This document shows positions 16,616 to 23,939 of a stretch of 27,940 nt of DNA, piece after piece. Origin of the DNA: CAZLNV01 sp964561095 (lineage in GTDB: Bacteria > Bacillota_I > Bacilli_A > RF39 > UBA660); NCBI GenBank assembly GCA_964561095.1, contig CAZLNV010000010.1, positions 1-27,940 of the forward strand, in the 5' to 3' direction. Made by a program: the position numbers and the translations under genes. The stretch's first letter is position 1. Each line of letters starts with the position of its first letter. The notes under the pieces were generated by a model. That model was not told where the DNA came from. It ran no database searches and saw only the letters and a list, made by a program, of their open reading frames with translations.

Positions 16616-18568
16616 ATGAATGAAAAAATAATAAATGGTATAAGAAGTTTAAGCTTAGATATGATTAATGAAGCTAAAAGCGGACATCCCGGTATATGCT
16701 TAGGATCAGCTGCAATCATGTATACATTATTTTCAAATCATTTAATATTTAACCCAAATGATGGTAAATGGAGTGGAAGAGATCGATTTATAATGTCCCC
16801 CGGGCATGGAAGTGCTTTACTTTATAGTACACTTTTTTATTCGGGATATCCAATAGATATAAAAGATTTAAAAAGTTTTAGACAATTAAATTCTAAATGT
16901 AATGGGCACCCAGAATTGAATACAGAAATTGGAGTAGAAACTACAACTGGTCCTTTAGGCCAGGGATTTGGAAATGCAGTGGGAATTGCTATTGCAGAGG
17001 AATATTTATCACATAATATAAGTAAAGAATTATTTAATTATTATACTTACTGCTTAGTCTCAGATGGAGATCTAATGGAAGGAATTAGCTATGAAGCAGC
17101 ATCATTGGCAGGTTCTTTAAAACTTGGTAAATTGATTGTCTTATATGATTCAAATAATATATCTCTTGATGGAGCAACTAAAGGTGTATTTGATGAAGAT
17201 GTGTTAAAAAGATTTGAATCATGTGGTTGGCATACTGTTTTGGTTAAAGACGGAGAAGATGTATCTTCAATAGATAAAGCAATAATATCCGCAAAAGCAG
17301 AAAAAAATAGGCCAAGTATAATAAAAGTTAACACAATTATTGGAATATATAGTAAAAATGCTAATAGTTCTTTGGTACATGGTAAACCTCTTGAAGAAGA
17401 AGACTTAGATAAAGTAAAAGAAAAACTAGGCGTTAATAAAATACCATTTTATGTTTCGAAAGAAGCAGCAATGCATTTTAGAGACAAAATAAGTTCTAGA
17501 AATGATAAATTATATAATGAGTGGCAAGATAAGTACAAAGATATAATGAGTAAAGAATCTGTATTACAAAAAACCTTAAAATATATGGAAAATAATAATT
17601 ATCATATAAATTTAAGAAATATTAAAATTAATATGGATGAAAAATATAATGAAGAGTTGAGAAACGCTAATGGTAAAATTATAAACTTAATTTCTAAAAT
17701 GTGTCCTACATTAATGAGTGGAAGTGCAGACTTATTCTCAAGTACAAAAACATATATAGATGGTGGAAATGATTTTATGCCAGACATCTATGGAAGAAAT
17801 ATTAAATTTGGAGTTAGAGAATCTTTGATGAGTAGTGTAGCAAATGGGCTATCTTTATCAAATATAAGAATAATAACAAGTACATTTTTAACATTTTCTG
17901 ACTATATGAAACCGGGAATCAGATTATCATCAATAATGGATTTGCCTGTTACTTATGTGTTTACTCATGATAGTTTTTTAGTAGGGGAAGATGGTCCAAC
18001 TCATCAGCCAATAGAACAATTATCATCTCTTAAAAGCATACCTAATATGATGGTTTTTAGACCATGCGACATAAGAGAGATACTCGGATGCTGGGATTAT
18101 ATAATGAATAATAAAAAACCAGTTAGTCTTATAATTTCAAAAGAAAAATACCCTCCAGTTGATGGAACAAATATCGAGAATGTTAATAAAGGAGCTTATA
18201 TAATTAAAAAAGAAATAACGAGATTATCCGGAATAATATTAACAAGTGGTAGTGAGGTCCATAGGGCTTTAGAAGTTGCTAACATACTAGAAAAAAAAGC
18301 ATTATATTTAAGAGTAATAAGCGTTCCTTCTTTGCAATTATTTGACGAAACTTCATCGGAATATAAAAAAGAATTACTTCCAGATGGAATTAAAGTAATT
18401 GCACTTGAAGCAAGCAATGATGCTTTGTGGAATAAATTTGTCTATAGTGATAAATACATTGTTGATATGAATTCCTTTGGCAAAAGTGGTAATAAAAAAG
18501 ATGTAAGTGAATATTTTGAATTTGATACAAAAAATTTGACAGAGAGAATAGAAAAATTATTAAAATAA
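16616..18568 (+). CDS. tkt: Transketolase
   Basis: Thiamine-diphosphate enzyme moving two-carbon units between sugar phosphates in the non-oxidative pentose phosphate pathway. 650 residues, the usual length. Seen in order: GHPGICLGSAA, the phosphate-site histidine in SPGHGSALLYS, GPLGQGFGNAVG, the ThDP/metal motif starting GDLMEG and closing DSNN, then the pyrimidine domain with FGVRESLMSSVANG and the EDGPTHQPIEQL catalytic stretch, and a C-terminal domain. The ATG at 16616 with AAGGTGG five bases upstream is preferred over the GTG at 16607, which lies inside that ribosome site. Apparently monocistronic. Confidence 0.96.
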   Translation: MNEKIINGIRSLSLDMINEAKSGHPGICLGSAAIMYTLFSNHLIFNPNDGKWSGRDRFIMSPGHGSALLYSTLFYSGYPIDIKDLKSFRQLNSKCNGHPELNTEIGVETTTGPLGQGFGNAVGIAIAEEYLSHNISKELFNYYTYCLVSDGDLMEGISYEAASLAGSLKLGKLIVLYDSNNISLDGATKGVFDEDVLKRFESCGWHTVLVKDGEDVSSIDKAIISAKAEKNRPSIIKVNTIIGIYSKNANSSLVHGKPLEEEDLDKVKEKLGVNKIPFYVSKEAAMHFRDKISSRNDKLYNEWQDKYKDIMSKESVLQKTLKYMENNNYHINLRNIKINMDEKYNEELRNANGKIINLISKMCPTLMSGSADLFSSTKTYIDGGNDFMPDIYGRNIKFGVRESLMSSVANGLSLSNIRIITSTFLTFSDYMKPGIRLSSIMDLPVTYVFTHDSFLVGEDGPTHQPIEQLSSLKSIPNMMVFRPCDIREILGCWDYIMNNKKPVSLIISKEKYPPVDGTNIENVNKGAYIIKKEITRLSGIILTSGSEVHRALEVANILEKKALYLRVISVPSLQLFDETSSEYKKELLPDGIKVIALEASNDALWNKFVYSDKYIVDMNSFGKSGNKKDVSEYFEFDTKNLTERIEKLLK

Positions 18569-18570
18569 AA

Positions 18571-18600
18571 AAGGAGCTATTGATTTGTAGCTTCTTCTTT
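18571..18600. terminator. Shared terminator between tkt and the serine hydrolase gene
   Basis: 9-bp stem AAGGAGCTA (18571-18579) with TAGCTTCTT (18588-18596, one G-U), 8-base loop, then CTTTTT. On the minus strand the same bases form a stem with one mismatch followed by TTTTTT. It covers the last codons and stop of the convergent gene. Confidence 0.7.
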
Positions 18601-19554
18601 TTGCTTTCCATAAACTTTAAAATAACAATTTTTATCTAGCGTTTCCCAATATAAGTCATGATACTCTTTTATCTTAAGTGAAATATTATTTACTATAGTG
18701 GAATATTTATTTTTTCCTTCTGAAGTGAGTACAGATATTGTGTAAGGATGAGTATCAAAAACAATTCCAATATCGTGATATGTTGTATTATAATATCCAT
18801 ATTTATGAGCAACATTTATTTCTTCTCCTGTATTTAAATATCCATAATATTTGTTAAACATTGTTTCTTTCAAAAAAGCACCATATTCACTTTCATTCAT
18901 AATTTCATATGCTCTTTTTAAATAAATATTAGTGTCGCTTGCAGATTGATTGCCATATTTATCCCATCCACCTAATATGTTTTTAGCGCCAAGACTTTTA
19001 CCATAACTTTTTAATTTATCGTAACCAATATAATCAATAAGCATCATATGAGCAGTATTGTCACTCACCGATATAGCACATCTAACCAATTCTTTTAAAC
19101 TAACTTTTTCATTATATTTATGTTTATCCATGCATATGCTGTATGCTCTTTTATAAGATTTTTTATAAATCATTGTATTTTCAACATCTATTTTATTATC
19201 ATATAAGTATAAAGCATCAACTAATTTAATTAAACTTGCTCCATAATATACTTTATCTTTGTTATAAGCAAACACCTTATTAAAAGTTAAATCTTCATAA
19301 TAAACAGAAACTGTATATTTTTTTAGAAAAGCATTTATTTCTGCTTCTTTATCTGTTAAATCTATTTCTTCTTCTGGTTTTGTGATTAAACATTTCTCAT
19401 ATTTTTCTTTATTTTCTTTTGCGATTCTTTCTTGTTCTAATTTTTCTTGTAAAATTCTTTGTTCTTCTTTATAATTTTGATATTCTTTAATACCAAAATA
19501 TCCCCCAACGCCAATGACAATTATTAACACTAAAATTCTTAAAAATTTTTTCAT
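18577..19554 (-). CDS. Membrane-anchored class-A-like serine hydrolase
   Basis: Penicillin-recognising fold (beta-lactamase2 type), 325 residues. An N-terminal signal anchor (about 5-22) is followed by a charged coiled-coil-like stalk (about 25-55), so the catalytic domain should be outside the cell. Motifs are S107-L-I-K110 (GASLIK), S164-D165-N166 and K251-Y252-G253 in place of K-S/T-G. No class A Glu166 motif is evident, so a wall-related hydrolase or a non-lactamase is more likely than a drug-resistance enzyme. ATG 19554 is chosen over the GTG at 19563 because the anchor starts MKKF and the spacing to AGAAAG is better. It is transcribed away from the alr operon. Confidence 0.8.
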   Translation of the reverse strand: MKKFLRILVLIIVIGVGGYFGIKEYQNYKEEQRILQEKLEQERIAKENKEKYEKCLITKPEEEIDLTDKEAEINAFLKKYTVSVYYEDLTFNKVFAYNKDKVYYGASLIKLVDALYLYDNKIDVENTMIYKKSYKRAYSICMDKHKYNEKVSLKELVRCAISVSDNTAHMMLIDYIGYDKLKSYGKSLGAKNILGGWDKYGNQSASDTNIYLKRAYEIMNESEYGAFLKETMFNKYYGYLNTGEEINVAHKYGYYNTTYHDIGIVFDTHPYTISVLTSEGKNKYSTIVNNISLKIKEYHDLYWETLDKNCYFKVYGKQKEEATNQ

Positions 19555-19576
19555 AACACACACTTTCTACTATAAA

Positions 19577-19605
19577 ATAATAACACAAAAAAGATGTGAA
19601 GTAAA
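19577..19605 (-). promoter_or_regulatory. Promoter of the serine hydrolase gene
   Basis: On the minus strand, TTTACT (plus 19600-19605), spacer 17, TATTAT (plus 19577-19582), with TG at the extended -10 position. It lies back to back with the alr promoter, with 10 bases between the two -35 boxes. Confidence 0.65.
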
Positions 19606-19615
19606 ACCTATTTAA

Positions 19616-19644
19616 TTTACAATTATTGCTATAGATGATATACT
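19616..19644 (+). promoter_or_regulatory. Promoter of the alr - ligase - asnB operon
   Basis: TTTACA (19616-19621), spacer exactly 17, TATACT (19639-19644), with TGA giving an extended -10. The match is strong; the leader is short and runs into AGAGGAGG. Confidence 0.8.
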
Positions 19645-19668
19645 ATTTATTAGTAGAGGAGGATGATT

Positions 19669-20820
19669 ATGTATAGAAATACATATGTTCTTATTAATAA
19701 AAGAAGTATAGAAAATAATGTGAAAGAGATAGTAAATAAATATAATTATAAATATTATATTGGAGTAGTAAAAGCCAATGTCTATGGACATGGTTTAAAC
19801 GTAATAGATAGCATGATAAAAGGAGGAATTAACTATTTAGCTGTTTCTTCTTTAGACGAAGCCGTTCGAGTAAGACAAGTATATGAGTTTATTCCAATTT
19901 TAGTGTTGGAACCAATTGACTTAAAATACATTGAAGTTGCGGTTAGCAATAGAATTACAATTACCTTAGAGAATTATGAATATTATCAAAAACTAATAGG
20001 TATTAATATTAGTGGAAAATTACTAATTCATTTAAAGATAGATTCCGGAATGAATAGGTTGGGTTTTAATGATTTAAATAAAATTGAGCAAACTGTAGAA
20101 GGCATTAAAAATAATGATAATTTTGTATTAGAAGGAATCTATACTCATTTAGCTACTTCTGGAATATTTGATAAATTTTATCAAAATCAAATTTGCAAAT
20201 TTAGAGAACTTACTAGCACAATTGATCTGACTAGTATCCCAATTGTACATATAGGAAAATCTTCTACTTTGGTTTCACACGATAAACCTGACTTTGTAAA
20301 CGCAATAAGATTAGGCATTATTATGTTTGGTTTTAATCCAAAGTTTAAAATAGGAAATGGATTTAAAAATCGACTTAGAATGATAAAAAGGAACTATTTA
20401 ATTAAAAAAGGAGCGCTAATAGATGCACACTTAGATAATAATTTAGAATTAACAAAATCTTTTAAACTATTTACAGAAATAATGAGTATTAAGAATGTTA
20501 GTAAAAGTAATATGATTGGTTATGCAGAATACATTGCAAGTGAAGACATGGTATTAGCTATACTTCCAATTGGCTTTGCCGATGGAATAAAAGGAATTAA
20601 ATATGTTTCTATTAATAATAAAAGATATGATGTAATCGCGGGTATGTGTATGGATATGACATTCATAAAAATAGATGAAACTATTAAAGTTGGAGATAAA
20701 GTCGAAATATTTGGAGATAATATAGATATAAGTGAAGTTACAAATTATTTAGGAATTAATGCTTACCAGTTACTAAGTCGAATAAGTTCTCGTGTTGAAA
20801 GGAAGTATATTGATGAATAA
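19669..20820 (+). CDS. alr: Alanine racemase-like PLP enzyme
   Basis: Fold type III PLP racemase, normally interconverting L- and D-alanine for peptidoglycan. 383 residues. The PLP lysine is K35 in VVKANVYGHG; the second catalytic Tyr should be in IGYAEYI, followed by ILPIGFADGI and GMCMDMTF. Relative to typical family members there seems to be an added basic stretch (about 230-265) between RLGIIMFGFNP and the MSIKNV strand. ATG 19669 is preferred because ATG 19663 directly abuts the AGAGGAGG site. It overlaps the next gene by 8 bases. Because it shares an operon with a D-Asp-ligase-like enzyme, its substrate could be alanine or another amino acid. Confidence 0.87.
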   Translation: MYRNTYVLINKRSIENNVKEIVNKYNYKYYIGVVKANVYGHGLNVIDSMIKGGINYLAVSSLDEAVRVRQVYEFIPILVLEPIDLKYIEVAVSNRITITLENYEYYQKLIGINISGKLLIHLKIDSGMNRLGFNDLNKIEQTVEGIKNNDNFVLEGIYTHLATSGIFDKFYQNQICKFRELTSTIDLTSIPIVHIGKSSTLVSHDKPDFVNAIRLGIIMFGFNPKFKIGNGFKNRLRMIKRNYLIKKGALIDAHLDNNLELTKSFKLFTEIMSIKNVSKSNMIGYAEYIASEDMVLAILPIGFADGIKGIKYVSINNKRYDVIAGMCMDMTFIKIDETIKVGDKVEIFGDNIDISEVTNYLGINAYQLLSRISSRVERKYIDE

Positions 20821-22033
20821 TGACTTTATACTTTTAGTTATTGGGTCTGATGCCAATGCTTACTATTTGTGTAGATGTTATCATGAACTCACTAATAGAA
20901 AAGCATATGTAATTGCCCAGTCTCCCATGAGTTTCATTAAAAGAAGTAAAATTGTTAATGTAAAATATAATGCTTCATTATGGGATGAAAAAATATTTTT
21001 AGAAGAATTAAAAGAATTTAAAAATAAACATAGTAACGAAAAAATATTACTTGTTAGTTCAAATGAAACATATACAAGATTTATAAGTAAAAATAAAAAT
21101 ATATTGAATGATGATTTTTATTTTAATAGTCCAAATTTAGATATAATCGAATCTTTTATATATAAGGAGAAGTTTTATAAAAGTTATGGAAAAAGTGAAA
21201 TAAGTATACCAAATACTATATATTTTAATGTTTTAAAAGATGATATATCAAAGTTGGATATGCCATATCCATTAATTGTAAAACCATCTGATGTAATTAG
21301 TTATAATCACATTAAATTTGAAGGCAAAAACAAAATATATAAATTAAACACTTATGAAGAACTAAAATCTACTATAAGCGCAATTAAAAATGGCGGATAT
21401 AAAGGTGTACTTATAATACAAGAATTTATTCCTGGAGATGACAGTTATTTATTTGATGCGGTTGTTTATAGTGATTCAAATGCAAAAGTAAAATTAATAT
21501 CATTAGCTCAAATAGGTCTTCAAGAACATTCAAAAAATATGGTAGGGAATGCAGCAGTTTTAATAAATGGATATAATACTTACAATATAGATCCAACTAA
21601 TTTAATAAATCAAATTAAATCATTTATGGAGAGAATAGGATATCAAGGATTTGCAGAATTTGATATGAAATATGATAAGCACAATAATGAATTTAAAGTT
21701 TTAGAAATAAACGCTAGACAGGGAAGATGCAGTTATTATATAGACACAGCTGGCTTTAATTTAATTGAAGTTATGCATAATGATTTAATATTAAAAAAAG
21801 AATTAAAGTTTGAATATGTTAATAAAAAAGTATTATTATCTTTTGTACCAAAACAAATTGTTAAAAAATATATAAAGAATAAAGATTTTAAAAAAGAGTG
21901 CTTAAAATTATGGGCAGAAAGAGTAAATCCAATATATTATAAAAAAGATATGAGTTTTAAAAGAATGCTATTTTTATTAAAAAAAGATTATCAATATTTA
22001 AAAGATTATAAAAATTCTTACTGGAAGGAATAG
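20813..22033 (+). CDS. ATP-grasp ligase of the D-aspartate ligase type
   Basis: ATP-grasp carboxylate-amine ligase, 406 residues. As far as I recall it, the sequence follows Enterococcus faecium D-aspartate ligase (Asl-fm): N-terminal LVIGSDANAY, a central VKPSD and FEGKNK, IIQEFIPGDDS, GNAAVLI, GYQGFAEFDMKYD and the metal/nucleotide motif LEINARQGR. Asl-fm activates the beta-carboxyl of D-Asp and joins it to the Lys side chain of UDP-MurNAc-pentapeptide. The substrate here is inferred. ATG 20813 lies inside the alr end (ATGAATAA), with AAAGGAAG upstream; the TTG at 20810 is an alternative. asnB follows after 8 bases, in line with amidation of the added residue. Confidence 0.75.
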   Translation: MNNDFILLVIGSDANAYYLCRCYHELTNRKAYVIAQSPMSFIKRSKIVNVKYNASLWDEKIFLEELKEFKNKHSNEKILLVSSNETYTRFISKNKNILNDDFYFNSPNLDIIESFIYKEKFYKSYGKSEISIPNTIYFNVLKDDISKLDMPYPLIVKPSDVISYNHIKFEGKNKIYKLNTYEELKSTISAIKNGGYKGVLIIQEFIPGDDSYLFDAVVYSDSNAKVKLISLAQIGLQEHSKNMVGNAAVLINGYNTYNIDPTNLINQIKSFMERIGYQGFAEFDMKYDKHNNEFKVLEINARQGRCSYYIDTAGFNLIEVMHNDLILKKELKFEYVNKKVLLSFVPKQIVKKYIKNKDFKKECLKLWAERVNPIYYKKDMSFKRMLFLLKKDYQYLKDYKNSYWKE

Positions 22034-22041
22034 GTGAATTT

Positions 22042-23889
22042 ATGTGTGGAATAGTAGGATTTGTAGATAATACACCTAAAAATAAAAAAGATAAAATTAT
22101 TAAAGATATGGCTGATGCTATAATACATAGAGGGCCTGATAGCGATGGATATTATACTGATTCTGAAATTGCTTTGGGGTTTAGAAGACTTTCAATAATA
22201 GACTTAGAGGGTGGAAATCAACCAATTTATAATGAAAAAAGAGATAAAGTAATAATATATAATGGAGAATTATATAATTATCAAGAATTAAAAAAAGAAT
22301 TAATAGAAAAAGGTCATAAGTTTACAACTAAAACTGATACAGAAGTGCTATTGCATGGTTATGAAGAATATGGTAATGATTTGTTTCCAATGTTAAGAGG
22401 AATGTACGCTTTTACAATCTATGATATTAATGAAAAAAAATTAGTAGGGTGTAGAGATATATTCGGAATAAAACCATTCTATTATTATAAAGATAAAAAT
22501 GAATTTATGTTTGCATCAGAAGTTAAAGCTATGCTAAAACATCCGAATTTTAAAAAGGAAATAAATGATTCTGCATTAAAAATGTATTTAGTATTTCAAT
22601 ATTCTGTTTTTGATGAAACATTTTTAAAAAATGTTTATAAATTATCTCCAGGACATTATTTTGAATATAAAAATAATGAATTAAATATTTACAAATATTA
22701 TGAATTTAATTATGAAACATCCAATAAAAGTTATGATGATACAAAAAAAGAATTAAAAAAAGTTTTAGAAGATTCAATAAATATTCATAAAATAACATCC
22801 GATGTGGAATTTGGGTCATACTTAAGTGGTGGTGTAGATTCTTCATATGTATTAAGTTATAGTAAACCAAACAAATCATTTTCAGTAGGATTTGATGAAG
22901 TTAGTGATAATCCAAATTTTACATTTGATGAATCTGTTTATGCTAAAGAATTATCTAAAAAATTAAAGATTAAAAACTTTTCTAAACTAATAGATAGTGA
23001 TGACTTTTTTGAAATATTACCAACAATTCAATATTATACAGATGAACCCCATGCGAATCTATCAACTGTACCTTTATATTTTTTATCTCAGATGGCAAGT
23101 AAAGAAGTGAAACTAGTATTAAGCGGTGAAGGAGCAGATGAGATGATGGGAGGATATAATGAATATAATGAACCATTATCAGTAAGAACTTATCTTCATT
23201 TGCCATTATCAATTAGAAGATTTAATGCTTCTATTGCAAAAAGACTTCCTAAATTTCCAGGGAAAAACACAATATTGCAGTTAGGCAAACCACTTGAAGA
23301 AAGATATATTGGTCATGCTTTCGTAATGGATGAAGAAGAAGCTAATGAAATACTTGTTCCGAGATTAAGAGATAACATGATGATAAGTGATATTATAAAA
23401 CCTTGTTTAGAAAAAGTTAAGGATAAAGATGATATAACAAAAAAAATGTATATAGATTTAAATTTTTGGTTACAAAAAGATATTCTTCTTAAGGCAGATA
23501 AAATGTCAATGGCTAATTCATTAGAATTAAGAGTCCCACTTTTAGATAAAGAGGTATATGAATATACGAAGACTATAAATCCTTCTTATATGATAAAAGA
23601 TAATCAAACGAAGTATATTTTTAGAGATATTGCTAGTGAACGTATACCAAAAGAATGGTCTAGAAGGAGAAAATTAGGTTTTCCAGTTCCTTTTTCTAAA
23701 TGGATAAGGCAAGAAAAATATTATGAAAAAGTTAAAGAAACATTTAATAGAAATTATGTTAGCAATTTTTTTGATAAAGATTTTATTAATAAATTATTAG
23801 ATGAACATTATAAAGGTATAAAAAATAATGGTAGAAAAATATACAATATTTATATATTCTTAATATGGTATAAAGTATATTTTGAATAG
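22042..23889 (+). CDS. asnB: Glutamine-dependent asparagine synthase family amidotransferase
   Basis: 615 residues. The N-terminal class II glutaminase has the nucleophile C2 (MCGIVGF) and NGELYNY; the C-terminal ATP-pyrophosphatase domain has SGGVDSS at 262-268 and SGEGADEMMGGY. It makes asparagine from aspartate, or in several Gram-positive homologues (AsnH of Lactococcus, LtsA of Corynebacterium, AsnB of Bacillus) amidates an acidic residue in peptidoglycan. Being last in an operon with a racemase and a D-Asp-ligase-like enzyme favours the wall role, though free asparagine synthesis cannot be excluded. GGTGAA precedes ATG, and a terminator follows directly. Confidence 0.92.
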   Translation: MCGIVGFVDNTPKNKKDKIIKDMADAIIHRGPDSDGYYTDSEIALGFRRLSIIDLEGGNQPIYNEKRDKVIIYNGELYNYQELKKELIEKGHKFTTKTDTEVLLHGYEEYGNDLFPMLRGMYAFTIYDINEKKLVGCRDIFGIKPFYYYKDKNEFMFASEVKAMLKHPNFKKEINDSALKMYLVFQYSVFDETFLKNVYKLSPGHYFEYKNNELNIYKYYEFNYETSNKSYDDTKKELKKVLEDSINIHKITSDVEFGSYLSGGVDSSYVLSYSKPNKSFSVGFDEVSDNPNFTFDESVYAKELSKKLKIKNFSKLIDSDDFFEILPTIQYYTDEPHANLSTVPLYFLSQMASKEVKLVLSGEGADEMMGGYNEYNEPLSVRTYLHLPLSIRRFNASIAKRLPKFPGKNTILQLGKPLEERYIGHAFVMDEEEANEILVPRLRDNMMISDIIKPCLEKVKDKDDITKKMYIDLNFWLQKDILLKADKMSMANSLELRVPLLDKEVYEYTKTINPSYMIKDNQTKYIFRDIASERIPKEWSRRRKLGFPVPFSKWIRQEKYYEKVKETFNRNYVSNFFDKDFINKLLDEHYKGIKNNGRKIYNIYIFLIWYKVYFE

Positions 23890-23915
23890 TGCTTTAAATA
23901 AAGCACTATTTTTTT
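23886..23915 (+). terminator. Terminator of the alr - ligase - asnB operon
   Basis: Perfect 10-bp stem ATAGTGCTTT (23886-23895) with AAAGCACTAT (23900-23909), 4-base loop, T-run to 23915. The stem contains the asnB stop codon. A strong rho-independent terminator. Confidence 0.9.
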
Positions 23916-23918
23916 GCA

Positions 23919-23924
23919 TATAAT
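23919..23924 (+). promoter_or_regulatory. Possible -10 for the PBP gene
   Basis: TATAAT right after the asnB terminator and 15 bases before the PBP ATG, with GGAG between. No convincing -35 (the position falls inside the terminator), so this is tentative. Confidence 0.35.
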
Positions 23925-23939
23925 TAGCTAGGAGAAAAT

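Noticed and set aside
17089..18417. Several minus-strand frames within transketolase
   Set aside because: They are shadows of a fully conserved gene, with no ribosome sites and no family resemblance.
18577..19554. Acquired beta-lactamase resistance gene
   Set aside because: Base and codon use match the neighbours, the third motif is K-Y-G, no Glu166 equivalent is visible and no mobile-element traces flank it.
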